From Lepturacanthus savala (taxonomy: Eukaryota; Chordata; Actinopteri; Scombriformes; Trichiuridae), in assembly GCA_030544235.1 (NCBI GenBank), contig CM060478.1:2859727-2923726 (forward strand): a DNA stretch of 64,000 nucleotides, given 5' to 3'. Position numbers and translations under genes: made by a program. The notes beneath the pieces were generated by a model that did not search any database, was not told the origin of the DNA, and worked only from the letters and a program-made list of their open reading frames with translations. Of the stretch, positions 47,901 to 61,806 are shown one piece after another (position 1 is the first letter of the stretch; each line of letters opens with the position of its first letter).

Positions 47901-49254
47901 CTACTCGTATGAACCAGGACACTTGATATAAAACGATATAAAATGATATAAAACAATATAAAACAATATAAAACGATATAAAACTATATAAAATAAACCA
48001 CATGGAAACATTTAACCTGAAATACAGAAATCTGTGATGTCACAGATGTCACATTATGTGTTTATTGATGATTTAGTTTTATTTCTCCTCCTTGTTCTTC
48101 TTGTTCTCCTCCTCCTCTTTCTTCTTCTTCTTCTTCTTCTCCTTCTTATCCTCCTTCTCCTCCTTCTCTTCCTCCTCCTCCTTCTCCTCCTCCTCCTTCT
48201 TCTTCTTCTTCTTCTTCTCCTCCTCCTTCTCCACCTCCTCTTTCTTCTTCTTCTCCTTCTTCTTCTCCTCCTCCTCCTCCTCCTTATTGTCCTCCTTCTT
48301 CTCCTTCTTCTTCTTCTTTTCCTCCTTCTCCTCCTTCTCCTTCTTATCCTCCTTCTTCTTCTTTCTCCTCCTCCTTCTCTTCCTCCTCCTCATTCTCCTT
48401 CTTCTCCTCCCTCTTCTCCTTCTTATTCTCCTCCTTCTCCTCCTTCTCCTCCTCCTCCTGCTTCTTCTTCTTCTTCTCCTCCTCCTTCTCCACCTCCTCT
48501 TTCTTCTTCTTATCCTCCTTCTTCTTCCTCCTCCTCCTCCCTCTTCTCCTCCTCCTTCTCCTCCTCCTTCTCCTCCTCCTCCTTCTCCTCCCTCTTCTCC
48601 TCCTCCTCCTCCTTATTCTCCTCCTTCTCCTCCCTCTTCTCCTCCTCCTCCTCCTTATTCTCCTCCTCCTCCTCCTTCTTCTCCTCCTCCTCCAACAAAC
48701 AGAATCATATAATCAAGGTTTTGTGACGATCTTATTCCTGAAATAATCACTCAATCATAATTGTGATAATTACTCTCTAGATTGTGGATCTGCTGCATTT
48801 GACTCCTTCCACAGACATAAACCTGCTAAATGTGACTCTGAGTTCCATCAGGACTCTGAGTTCCACCAGGACTCTGAGTTCCATCAGGCCTCTGAGTTCC
48901 ATCAGGACTCTGAGTTCCATCAGGCCTCTGAGTTCCATCAGGCCTCTGAGTTCCATCAGGACTCTGAGTTCCATCAGGACTCTGAGTTCCATCAGGACTC
49001 TGAGTTCCATCAGGTCTCTGAGTTCCATCAGACCTCTGAGTTCCATCAGGACTCTGAGGACCATCAGGCCTCAGTAAAGAACGTAATCCTGGTTCTGGTC
49101 TTCCTGCAGGTTGTACTGCAGGATCACTCAGGCTAAACTGAGGGCGCAGCAGAAGATGCTGCAGGTCGGCATCAAGAACAAGATCTTGTATTCAGGAACC
49201 AGCCTGGATCCCACCAGGACCAACCCGGCAGAGACTCCTCCAGGACCCTCATGA
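44956..49254 (+). CDS. cox20: Cytochrome c oxidase assembly protein COX20 (FAM36A)
   Basis: Four exons: 44956-44994, 46720-46834, 47788-47851, 49110-49254 (363 nt, 120 residues; human 118). Splice phases join cleanly. COX20 is an inner mitochondrial membrane chaperone that binds newly made COX2 during complex IV assembly. Visible features are an acidic N-terminus (MTSEEEEEG), FKLMGILEVQNVPC-RESILHGAGGS (human KLLGFLDVENTPC-RHSILYGSLGS), two membrane segments (GGSVAAGLLHFLATS and VGLAGFCFTTLGSW), the R-x-K-RS linker, and KNKILYSGTSLDPTR (human KKKILYEGTHLDPER). The first exon is short and rests on an in-frame ATG, a good donor and the promoter just upstream. All three introns contain long tandem repeats. 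The upstream neighbour is the tRNA-Glu cluster. Confidence 0.92.
45183..46717. repeat. CTACCTGTCTGTCT minisatellite filling cox20 intron 1
   Basis: About 1.5 kb of pyrimidine-rich CTGTCTCTACC / TATATCTACC units from about 190 bp after the donor to the TCTGTCTGCAG acceptor of exon 46720. Higher-order blocks recur (for example at 46130-46340). Confidence 0.93.
47100..47770. repeat. 16-bp TTATTTAATCCAGCTG minisatellite in cox20 intron 2
   Basis: About 42 units alternating CCAGCTG and CCAGGTG, ending about 20 bp before the acceptor of exon 47788. Confidence 0.93.
47925..47995. repeat. 12-bp GATATAAAACAA repeat
   Basis: Six near copies in cox20 intron 3. Confidence 0.8.
48075..48695. repeat. Polypyrimidine (CTC/CTT)n tract in cox20 intron 3
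   Basis: About 620 bp of CTCCTCCTTCTTCTT with only scattered A or G on the plus strand. All-Leu/Ser/Glu/Lys open frames over it are artefacts. Confidence 0.95.
48835..49072. repeat. 18-bp TCTGAGTTCCATCAGGAC minisatellite
   Basis: About 13 copies in cox20 intron 3, just before the last exon. Units differ in ACT/CCT and CATC/CACC. Confidence 0.93.
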
Positions 49255-49404
49255 CCTCTGACCTCCAGCTCTGACTCCTCCCCCTCCGTCGTCCTGTCGC
49301 CGCGTTTCACAAAGACTGAAATCAGCTGCAGGAACGATGGAATCAAACAGAACTTGTACTTTCTGGGTGCGTTTTTTTTTTGGTTTTTGTCTGAGAATTT
49401 AGGA

Positions 49405-49410
49405 AATAAA
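49405..49410 (+). terminator. cox20: cox20 poly(A) signal
   Basis: AATAAA about 150 nt after the stop, followed by AT-rich sequence. It is the first such hexamer downstream. Confidence 0.6.
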
Positions 49411-52400
49411 CCTAAAACTGTGGATCCTACAGCTGTTTCTGATCGATTCTCATTGATTCTCATTGATTCTTATTGATTATGAACAATCAATATTCTGCTG
49501 TTTCCTCCAGTTTTTATTGTTTTATTGTAGTTATTAATATTAAAGTTAATATTCCACATCTTCCCATTTAAAGTATCTGTAAATCTTTCTCTTTACAACC
49601 TGAAATAAAGCAAAAATACATAATTAAATGGTTGAATTTCACTTTGAAGCTTCAATAATGTGGTAAATGTGTGTAAAAAATAACAATAAACTGTGAAACT
49701 AAATATAAACCCCTTGTTTTTATTTTATTAACAGTAAATATATCAGATATTTAATATCAAAAGTACTCGTTATGTTAAAGAATGTTGCATATTATTGAGA
49801 GTTTATAATATTTTCATGGCTGTAATAGAAATAAAAGTGGAAATACCTTAAAAACAACTTAACAGTAGGACAATAGCACCACCTACTGGCCACTATAGCA
49901 CATTACAACTAATATAATTCATTAAAACATGAATTATTAAAGTGGAAATGGACATTTAATCATTAATTGGTGTTTTCTGAATGACTAAATCAATAAATAT
50001 ATGATAAATAAGGATGTTGAGATACTGAAACATGCAATAATTTGTTCATAGATGTCATTAATTGTCATTTCTTCAATGAATGAGTCGATAAATTCAGTTT
50101 TTTTAATCCACTAATGAGGTTTTAACACAAATCCATGATTAGTTCCTTCGTTTAACAGAGATTTAACAGAGATTTAACAGAGATTTAAGAGAGAAGCATG
50201 CTTCCTGTTCTCCGTGCACATGTTTTTTATCTGCATAAACGTCCTTTTGTCTCCTGATTTCTCTCTAAATCCTTGATGTGGTTCTTCAAAGCTTCTCTAT
50301 CAGCTGCTGCACAGGAAACCAAACACAAACACTAAGTCTTAACTTCTCCACTGAGGATCTGAAGCTACATTCCTGGAAACTTCTGGGGAAATCTGATGTT
50401 TCTGATGTGGTTTCATCTGGAAACTCTTGTTATTCATGTTTTTAATCTGGTTTATTTAATCGGTTTTAATGTGTTGCTGAATCACACATGGTTTTTTAAT
50501 TAATTCTAAAATGCGCTGGTGTTAACAAGCTAATTTAACCCAATTAAATGTAATTAGAATAAAGTATGGAGAATTTAAATTCTGTCTTCTGTGCATGTGC
50601 AGACAAGTAAAATGTTTGGTTTTATTGTGTGAATGTTAAGTTTATTGAAAACAAAACAATTAAAAGTATTAAATAGATTTAACCTCTTAGCTAATATTAG
50701 GTGCGATTAGCTACTGTTAGCGATTGTTAGTCACACTGTTAAGATACAGAAAAACAGTTACAAGTGTTAAATAGATTGGATTTATCTTAAATATAAAGGA
50801 GTTAAAACTATTACAGTGACTGAATCTGCATTATTCGTTTTAGTATTAAAAGTATAAGCAATTCTGTAAGCTAATGTTAGTTACTCTTAGCTAATGTTGG
50901 CCGTGATTAGCTACTGTTAGTTACTCTTAGCTAATGTTAGCGACGATTAGCTACTGTTAGCGATTGTTAGTCACACTGTTAAGATACAGAAAAGCATAAA
51001 AGTGTTAAATAGATTGGATTTAACTTAAATATGAAGGAGTTAAACTATCACAGTGACTGAATCTGCATTATTCATTTCAGTACTAAAAGTATAAGCAATT
51101 ATTTAAGCTAATGTTAGTTACTCTTAGCTAATGTTAGCCGCGATAAGCTACTGTTAGCGATTGTTAGTCACACTATTAAGATATAGAAAAGCATAAAAGT
51201 GTTAAATAGATTGGATTAACTTAAATATGAAGGAGTTAAAACTATTACAGTGACTGAATCTGCATTATTCGTTTTAGTATTAAAAGTATAAGCAATTCTT
51301 TAAGCTAATGTTAGTTACTCTTAGCTAATGTTGGCCGTGATTAGCTACTGTTAGTTACTCTTAGCTAATGTTAGCGACGATTAGCTACTGTTAGCGATTG
51401 TAAGTCACATTGTTAAGATACAGAAAAGCATAAAAGTGTTAAATAGATTGGATTTAACTTAAATATGAAGGAGTTAAAACTATCACAGTGACTGAATCTG
51501 CATTATTCATTTCAGTACTAAAAGTATAAGCAATTATTTAAGCTAATGTTAGTTACTCTTAGCTAATGTTAGCCGAGATAAGCTACTGTTAGCGACTGTT
51601 GGCTACTGTTAGCCACTGTTAGCCACTGTCATTTACAGTTAGTTACTGTTAGCCACGATTATCTACTGTTAGCCACCGTTAGCCACTATTAGCTACTGTT
51701 AGTTACTGTTAGAAGAATTTAAGTTGTTTCTTTCTTTAAGGTTTAATATCTGTTATGACAATATTTGGCTATTAAATTGACTGGATCTATATACAGTTCA
51801 TTTTACTACCAAAAATATAGTATATATATAGTCTATTCTCTTGGAATCTCTTGGAAAATTTAAATGCATTTTATTTAAAGTATTGATATAAGTACTAAAT
51901 TATTTCCTGCAACCACTTGACATAATAAAATTATATAATTAATAAATAAAATATTATATTTTTTATTTTCTATTTATATAATGAAGACAGTTGTTTAGTT
52001 TTTTGTTTACTTGTAAATTTAATTTTTAATAATGAAAAACTGCATATTCAAAAATGACTTAAAAAAACTTTATTTATACATTTTAATGATTGCTAGAGAC
52101 ATCACAATAAACCTGCACATTTATTTAAAAATATATTTATTTCCATTGTTTTCTATGACTTTTTATTCTATTGTCTTGTCACTTGGTGGCACTGTTGCCT
52201 TTTTTATATCTTGTCTACTTCCATTTACAAATATGCGAAACACAACATAAAAACACTTTATTTGAGAGGCCTGTGAATTCATTATTACGACTTCAGTGTT
52301 AAATTCTGATTAATGACTTCCAGTTCTAGCATCAATCATCTATTGCATTGTGTTGCCATATGGAAACACTTAATTTGGCTCAATTTTAAATAAAAGACTA

Positions 52401-53285
52401 ATTTAAAAAACATGTTTTCCTGTGAAAAACGTGCCTAACGTTGAAAGATAAAAATATGAGCAGTGCATATGACCAGGAAATCCTGTGTTTCTTTCTTGCC
52501 CCAGGAACTGATAAACTGTTGTGAACCTCCGGGGCCGATTTTCTGCAGCAAATCTGAATTCCGAAGCGCGTTCTGGACCAGAATTAGACAGATTCGGTGT
52601 CCTTGTATTTGCCAAATGGCATCGCCATGCGACAGAGGGTGAAGTCTTTAAGTCTTTAGGTTTCCAATAATAAATGATGAATGAATATGAACTCAGGTCC
52701 AGTACCAAATTACACCAGACATTCCTTCCTGGAAACTTTGAAGAAATTATAAGAATAATGGACAAAAGAGCGACCAAAACCTCAGATGACGTGCCGTGGT
52801 GGTCCGGTGGTTAGCCCGAAGAATCTCACAGATCCACAAATATCCAAAACAAAGAACACACATTCAATAAAATAAGGCTCATTTATACACAAAGAAAGAA
52901 AAATAATCCCCACAGCGAAAAAATAGATGTTATACACGAAGCTGAGGCTTGACACTGGAAGTTATTATGGTTTCTGTTCTTCGTGTCTCTGCTGTAGAGG
53001 AATCTGGTCTAAGATTGAATGAATTCAGCTTCAAGTGCAGTAAGAAGTTGTTGAAATAGGAGCTGGACAGTAGAAGAGCAGCGAGTTTACAGCATGTGTC
53101 TGTGCAACATGTGCAGCAACATGCGGCTCCATGACATTACATCACTGCTACAGAAAGCATGTGGTCAGAGAGTCACATGACCTGTTATCAATGAACACAA
53201 AGGCTGCATCTGTCTCTGGATGGTTTCTCCTTTACAGTTTGAGATCATGGTCTGAAAATGAATTTAGGCGAAATCTGCCTGTTTA
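49411..53285. other. Intergenic region after cox20
   Basis: AT-rich. The only ordered structure is the tandem repeat at 50690-51560. At 52790-52815 GTGGTGGTCCGGTGGTTAGC resembles a tRNA A box but no B box follows. No gene recognised. Confidence 0.6.
50690..51560. repeat. Four tandem copies of a ~200-240-bp unit
   Basis: The block GTGTTAAATAGATTGGATTT...TGACTGAATCTGCATTATTC recurs from about 50738, 50978, 51175 and 51413 (steps of about 240, 197 and 238 bp). It is joined by GCTAATGTTAGTTACTCTTA units, and a further GTTAGCCACT decamer array follows to 51720. Confidence 0.85.
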
Positions 53286-53310
53286 CTACATACATACATA
53301 TATATATGTA

Positions 53311-53346
<36 letters not shown>

Positions 53347-53464
53347 TGTATGTATGTATGAATGTATGTATGTATGTATGTATGTATGTATGTATGTATG
53401 TATGTATGTATGTATGTATGTATGTATGTATGTATGTATGAATGTATGTATGAATGTATGAATG

Positions 53465-53498
<34 letters not shown>

Positions 53499-56400
53499 TG
53501 TATGTATGAATGAATGTATGTATGTATGTATGTATGTATGTATGTATGTATGTATGTATGTATGAATGTATGTATGAATGTATGTATGAATGTATGTATG
53601 TATGTATGTATGTATGTATGTATGTATGTATGTATGAATGTATGAATGTATGTATGAATGTATGTATGTATGAATGTATGAATGTATGTATGAATGTATG
53701 TATGTATGTATGTATGTATGTATGTATGTATGTATGTATGAATGTATGAATGTATGTATGTATGAATGTATGTATGTATGTATGTATGAATGTATGTATG
53801 AATGTATGTATGTATGAATGTATGTATGTATGTATGTATGAATGTATGTATGAATGTATGTATGTATGTATGTATGTATGTATGTATGAATGTATGAATG
53901 TATGTATGAATGTATGTATGTATGTATGTATGAATGTATGTATGAATGTATGTATGAATGTATGAATGTATGTATGTATGAATGTATGTATGAATGTATG
54001 TATGTATGTATGAATGTATGTATGTATGTATGAATGTATGTATGAATGTATGTATGTATGTATGTATGTATGAATGTATGTATGTATGTATGTATGAATG
54101 TATGAATGTATGTATGTATGTATGTATGTATGTATGTATGTATGTATGAATGTATGAATGTATGTATGAATGTATGTATGTATGAATGTATGAATGTATG
54201 TATGAATGTATGTATGTATGTATGTATGTATGTATGTATGAATGTATGAATGTATGTATGTATGAATGTATGTATGTATGTATGTATGAATGTATGTATG
54301 AATGTATGTATGTATGAATGTATGTATGTATGTATGTATGAATGTATGTATGAATGTATGTATGTATGTATGTATGTATGTATGTATGAATGTATGAATG
54401 TATGTATGAATGTATGTATGTATGTATGTATGAATGTATGTATGAATGTATGTATGAATGTATGAATGTATGTATGTATGAATGTATGTATGAATGTATG
54501 TATGTATGTATGAATGTATGTATGTATGTATGTATGAATGTATGTATGAATGTATGTATGTATGTATGTATGAATGTATGTATGTATGTATGTATGAATG
54601 TATGAATGTATGTATGTATGTATGTATGTATGTATGTATGTATGAATGTATGAATGTATGTATGAATGTATGTATGTATGAATGTATGAATGTATGTATG
54701 AATGTATGTATGTATGTATGTATGTATGTATGTATGTATGTATGTATGAATGTATGAATGTATGTATGTATGAATGTATGTATGTATGTATGAATAAATG
54801 TATGTATGTATGTACGTATGTATGTATGAATAAATGTATGTATGTATGTACGTATGTATGTATGAATGTATGTACGTATGTATGTATGAATGTATGTATG
54901 AATGTATGTATGTATGTATGAATGTATGAATGTATGTATGAATGTATGTACGTATGTATGTATGAATGTATGTATGAATGTATGTATGTATGTATGAATG
55001 TATGAATGTATGAATGTATGTATGTATGTATGTATGTATGTATGTATGTATGAATGTATGAATGTATGTATGTATGAATGTATGTATGTATGTATGTATG
55101 AATGTATGTATGAATGTATGTATGTATGAATGTATGAATGTATGTATGTATGTATGTATGTATGTATGTATGTATGTATGAATGTATGAATGTATGTATG
55201 TATGAATGTATGTATGTATGTATGTATGAATGTATGTATGAATGTATGTATGTATGAATGTATGTATGTATGTATGTATGAATGTATGTATGAATGTATG
55301 TATGTATGTATGTATGTATGTATGTATGTATGTATGAATGTATGAATGTATGAATGTATGTATGTATGTATGTATGAATGTATGTATGAATGTATGTATG
55401 AATGTATGAATGTATGTATGTATGAATGTATGTATGAATGTATGTATGTATGTATGAATGTATGTATGTATGTATGAATGTATGTATGAATGTATGTATG
55501 TATGTATGTATGAATGTATGTATGTATGTATGTATGTATGAATGTATGTATGAATGTATGTATGTATGTATGTATGTATGTATGTATGTATGTATGTATG
55601 AATGTATGAATGTATGTATGAATGTATGTATGTATGAATGTATGAATGTATGTATGAATGTATGTATGTATGTATGTATGTATGTATGTATGTATTGTAT
55701 GTATGTATGTATGAATGTATGAATGTATGTATGTATGAATGTATGTATGTATGTATGAATAAATGTATGTATGTATGTACGTATGTATGTATGAATAAAT
55801 GTATGTATGTATGAACGTATGTATGTATGAATGTATGTACGTATGTATGTATGAATGTATGTATGAATGTATGTATGTATGTATGAATGTATGAATGTAT
55901 GTATGAATGTATGTACGTATGTATGTATGAATGTATGAATGTATGAATGTATGTATGTATGTATGTATGTATGAATGTATGTATGAATGTATGTATGTAT
56001 GTATGTATGTATGAATGTATGAATGTATGTATGAATGTATGTATGTATGTATGTATGTATGTATGAATGTATGTATGTATGTATGTATGAATGTATGAAT
56101 GTATGAATGTATGAATGTATGTATGAATGTATGTATGAATGTATGTATGTATGTATGTATGTATGAATGTATGTATGAATGTATGTATGTATGTATGTAT
56201 GTATGTATGTATGAACGTATGAATGTATGTATGAATGTATGTATGTATGAATGTATGAATGTATGTATGAATGTATGTATGTATGTATGTATGTATGTAT
56301 GTATGTATGAATGTATGAATGTATGTATGAATGTATGTATGTATGTATGTATGTATGTATGTATGTATGTATGAATGTATGAATGTATGTATGTATGAAT

Positions 56401-59400
56401 GTATGTATGTATGAATAAATGTATGTATGTATGTACGTATGTATGTATGAATAAATGTATGTATGTATGTACGTATGTATGTATGAATGTATGTACGTAT
56501 GTATGTATGAATGTATGTATGAATGTATGTATGTATGTATGAATGTATGAATGTATGTATGAATGTATGTACGTATGTATGTATGAATGTATGAATGTAT
56601 GAATGTATGTATGTATGTATGTATGTATGAATGTATGTATGAATGTATGTATGTATGTATGTATGAATGTATGAATGTATGTATGAATGTATGTATGTAT
56701 GTATGTATGTATGTATGTATGAATGTATGTATGTATGTATGTATGAATGTATGAATGTATGAATGTATGAATGTATGTATGAATGTATGTATGAATGTAT
56801 GTATGTATGTATGTATGAATGTATGTATGAATGTATGTATGTATGTATGTATGTATGTATGTATGTATGAATGTATGAATGTATGTATGAATGTATGTAT
56901 GTATGAATGTATGAATGTATGTATGAATGTATGTATGTATGTATGTATGTATGTATGTATGAATGTATGAATGTATGTATGAATGTATGTATTATGAATG
57001 TATGTATGTATGAATGTACGTATGTATGTATGAATAAATGTATGTATGTATGTACGTATATATGTATGAATAAATGTATGTATGTATGTACGTATGTATG
57101 TATGAATGTATGTACGTATGTATGTACGAATGTATGTATGAATGTATGTATGTATGTATGAATGTATGAATGTATGTATGAATGTATGTACGTATGTATG
57201 TATGAATGTATGTATGAATGTATGTATGTATGTATGAATGTATGAATGTATGAATGTATGTATGTATGTATGTATGTATGTATGAATGTATGTATGAATG
57301 TATGTATGTATGTATGTATGTATGAATGTATGAATGTATGTATGAATGTATGTATGTATGTATGTATGAATGTATGTATGTATGTATGTATGTATGTATG
57401 TATGTATGTATGTATGTATGAATGTATGTATGTATGAATGTATGTATGTATGTATGTATGAATGTATGTATGAATGTATGTATGTATGTATGTATGTATG
57501 TATGTATGTATGTATGAATGTATGAATGTATGAATGTATGTATGAATGTATGTATGTATGTATGTATGTATGAATGTATGTATGAATGTATGTATGAATG
57601 TATGTATGAATGTATGTATGTATGTATGAATGTATGTATGTATGTATGAATGTATGTATGAATGTATGTATGTATGTATGTATGAATGTATGTATGTATG
57701 TATGTATGTATGAATGTATGTATGAATGTATGTATGTATGTATGTATGTATGTATGTATGTATGTATGTATGTATGTATGTATGTATGAATGTATGAATG
57801 TATGTATGAATGTATGTATGTATGAATGTATGAATGTATGTATGAATGTATGTATGTATGTATGTATGTATGTATGTATGTATGTATGTATGTATGTATG
57901 TATGAATGTATGAATGTATGTATGTATGTATGTATGTATGTATGTATGAATAAATGTATGTATGTATGTACGTATGTATGTATGAATAAATGTATGTATG
58001 TATGTACGTATGTATGTATGAATGTATGTAACGTATGTATGTATGAATGTATGTATGAATGTATGTATGTATGTATGAATGTATGAATGTATGTATGAAT
58101 GTATGTACGTATGTATGTATGAATGTATGTATGAATGTATGTATGTATGTATGAATGTATGAATGTATGAATGTATGTATGTATGTATGTATGTATGAAT
58201 GTATGTATGAATGTATGTATGTATGTATGTATGTATGTATGTATGAATGTATGTATGAATGTATGTATGTATGTATGTATGTATGTATGTATGAATGTAT
58301 GTATGTATGTATGTATGAATGTATGAATGTATGAATGTATGAATGTATGTATGAATGTATGTATGAATGTATGTATGTATGTATGTATGTATGAATGTAT
58401 GTATGAATGTATGTATGTATGTATGTATGTATGTATGTATGTATGAATGTATGAATGTATGTATGAATGTATGTATGTATGAATGTATGAATGTATGTAT
58501 GAATGTATGTATGTATGTATGTATGTATGTATGTATGAATGTATGAATGTATGTATGAATGTATGTATGTATGAATGTATGTATGTATGTATGAATAAAT
58601 GTATGTATGTATGTACGTATATATGTATGAATAAATGTATGTATGTATGTACGTATATATGTATGAATAAATGTATGTATGTATGTACGTATGTATGTAT
58701 GAATGTATGTACGTATGTATGTATGAATGTATGTATGAATGTATGTATGTATGTATGAATGTATGAATGTATGTATGAATGTATGTACGTATGTATGTAT
58801 GAATGTATGTATGAATGTATGTATGTATGTATGAATGTATGAATGTATGAATGTATGTATGTATGTATGTATGTATGTATGTATGTATGTATGAATGTAT
58901 GTATGAATGTATGTATGTATGTATGTATGTATGAATGTATGAATGTATGTATGAATGTATGTATGTATGTATGTATGTATGAATGTATGTATGTATGTAT
59001 GTATGAATGTATGAATGTATGAATGTATGTATGAATGTATGTATGTATGTATGTATGTATGTATGTATGTATGTATGTATGTATGAATGTATGTATGTAT
59101 GTATGTATGTATGTATGTATGTATGTATGTATGTATGTATGTATGTATGAATGTATGAATGTATGTATGAATGTATGTATGAATGTATGTATGAATGTAT
59201 GTATGTATGAATGTATGTATGTATGTATGTATGTATGAATGTATGAATGTATGTATGAATGTATGTATGTATGTATGAATGTATGTATGAATGTATGTAT
59301 GAATGTCATGTATGAATGTATGTATGTATGAATGTATGTATGTATGTATGTATGTATGAATGTATGAATGTATGTATGAATGTATGTAGGTATGTATGAA

Positions 59401-59945
59401 TGTATGTATGAATGTATGTCAGTATGTATGTATGTACGTATGTACGTATGTACGTATGTACGTATGTACGTATGTACCGACTGTACGTATGTATGTAGTA
59501 GTACGTACGTATGTACGAAGTATGTACGAATGTATGTATTGTATGTATGTATGTATGTATGTATGTATGTATGTATGTATGTATGAATGTATGAAAGTAT
59601 GTATGAATGTATGTTTGTATGTATGTATGAATGTATGTATGTATGAATGTATGAATGTATGAATGGTATGTATGTATTTATGTCTGTATGTATGTATGTA
59701 TGTATGTATGTATGAATTGTATGTATGTATGTATGTACGTATGAATGTATGTATGAATGTATGTATGTATGAATGTATGAATGTATGAATGTATGTATGT
59801 ATGTATGTATGTATGTATGTATGTATGTACGTATGAATGTATGTATGTATGAATGACTGTATTATGATGGTAGGTATGTGTGAATGTATGATGTAAGTAT
59901 GTATGTATGAATGTATAATGTAAGAATGAATGTATTAATGTATGT
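53286..59945. repeat. Tetranucleotide satellite (ATGT)n, forward orientation
   Basis: About 6.66 kb of TATG units with regular TGAATG interruptions, plus rarer TAAATG and TACG variants that mark a higher-order structure. Blocks at about 53741-53990 and 54241-54490 are the same. Confidence 0.97.
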
Positions 59946-61767
59946 ATTATGCATACATTCATACATACACACATTCATACATTCATACATACATACATTA
60001 ACACATATGTATGTATGTATGTATACATACATACATACATTCATGCATTCATACATACAGACATACCTTCATACATTCATACATACATACATTAACACAT
60101 ATGTATGTATGTATGTATATCATACATACATTCATTCATACATTCATACATACATTCATACATTCATACATACAATACATACATACATACATACATACAT
60201 TCATACATAATTCATACATTCATACATTCATACATACATTCATACTTCATATACATACATACATTCATACATACATACAATTCTACATACATACATAATT
60301 CATACATTCATACAATCTATACATACATTCATACATTCATACATTCATACATTCATAAATACATACATACATACATACATTCATAACATACATACATTCA
60401 TACATACATACATACATTCATACATACATTCATACATTCATACATACATTCATACATACATACATACATACATACATACATACATACATTCATTCATTCA
60501 TACAATACATACATACATACATTCATACCATACATACATACATACATTCATACATACATACATTCATTCATACATTCATACATACATTCATACATTCATA
60601 CATACATACATACATACATACATACATACATTCATACATACATTCATACATTCATACATTCATACATACATTCATACATTCATACATTCATACATTCATA
60701 CATACATACATTCATACATACATACATAAATTCATACATTCATACATAAATTCATACATTCATACAATTATACATACATTCATACATTCATACATTCCTA
60801 ATACATACATACATACATTCATACATACATACATTCATACATACATACATACATACATTCATACATACATTCATACATACATACATTCATACATTCATAC
60901 ATACATTCATACATAACATACATACATACATACATACATACATTCATTCATTCATACATACATACATACATACATACATACATACATACATTCATACATT
61001 CATACATACATACATTCATTCATACATTCATACATACATTCATACATTCATACATACATACATACATACATACATACATACATTCATACATACATTCATA
61101 CATTTATACATTCATACATACATTCATACATTCATACATTCATACATACATACATACATTCATACATACATGCATAAATTCATACATTCATACATAAATT
61201 CATACATTCATACAATTATACATACATTCATACATTCATACATTCATACATTCATAAATACATACATACATACATTCATACATACATACATACATTCATA
61301 CATACATTCATACATACATACATACATACATACATACATACATACATTCATACATACTTACATTCGTACATACATACATACGTACATACATTCATACATA
61401 CATACATACATACATACATACATACATACATACATACATTCATACATACTTACATTCATACATACATACATACATACATACATACATACATACATACATA
61501 CATACATACATACATACATACATACATACATTCATACATACTTACATTCATACATACATACATTCATACATACATACATACATTCATACATACATACAGT
61601 CATACATACTTACATTCATACATACATACATACATACATACATACATACATACATACATACCTTCATACATACATACTTACATTCATACATACATACATT
61701 CATACATACATACATACATACATTCATACATACATACATACATACAATCATACATACATTCATACAT
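59946..61767. repeat. Tetranucleotide satellite, reversed orientation (ACAT)n
   Basis: From about 59946 the plus strand changes from TATG/GAATG to CATA/CATTC, the reverse complement of the first block, for about 1.8 kb. Confidence 0.95.
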
Positions 61768-61806
61768 ACATGTTTGTATGTATGAATGTATGTATGAATG
61801 TATGAA
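61768..61806. repeat. Tetranucleotide satellite, forward orientation again
   Basis: A short TGTTTGTATGTATGAATG tail in the original orientation closes the array. Confidence 0.9.

Noticed and set aside
48034..48726. Poly-Leu, poly-Ser/Phe and poly-Glu/Lys frames
   Set aside because: Translation of the CTC/CTT polypyrimidine tract.
52403..52777. A 124-residue minus-strand frame
   Set aside because: No recognisable family, no splice or promoter context, and composition like its noncoding surroundings. A transposon relic cannot be excluded.
52790..52815. tRNA-like A box (GGTCCGGTGGTTAG)
   Set aside because: No B box or cloverleaf follows. At most a SINE head fragment.
53286..59309. A 2007-residue minus-strand open frame made of YIHT repeats, and many plus-strand MYVC frames
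   Set aside because: Tetranucleotide (ACAT)n has no stop codon in any frame on this strand, so length is automatic. There is no complexity, domain or promoter.
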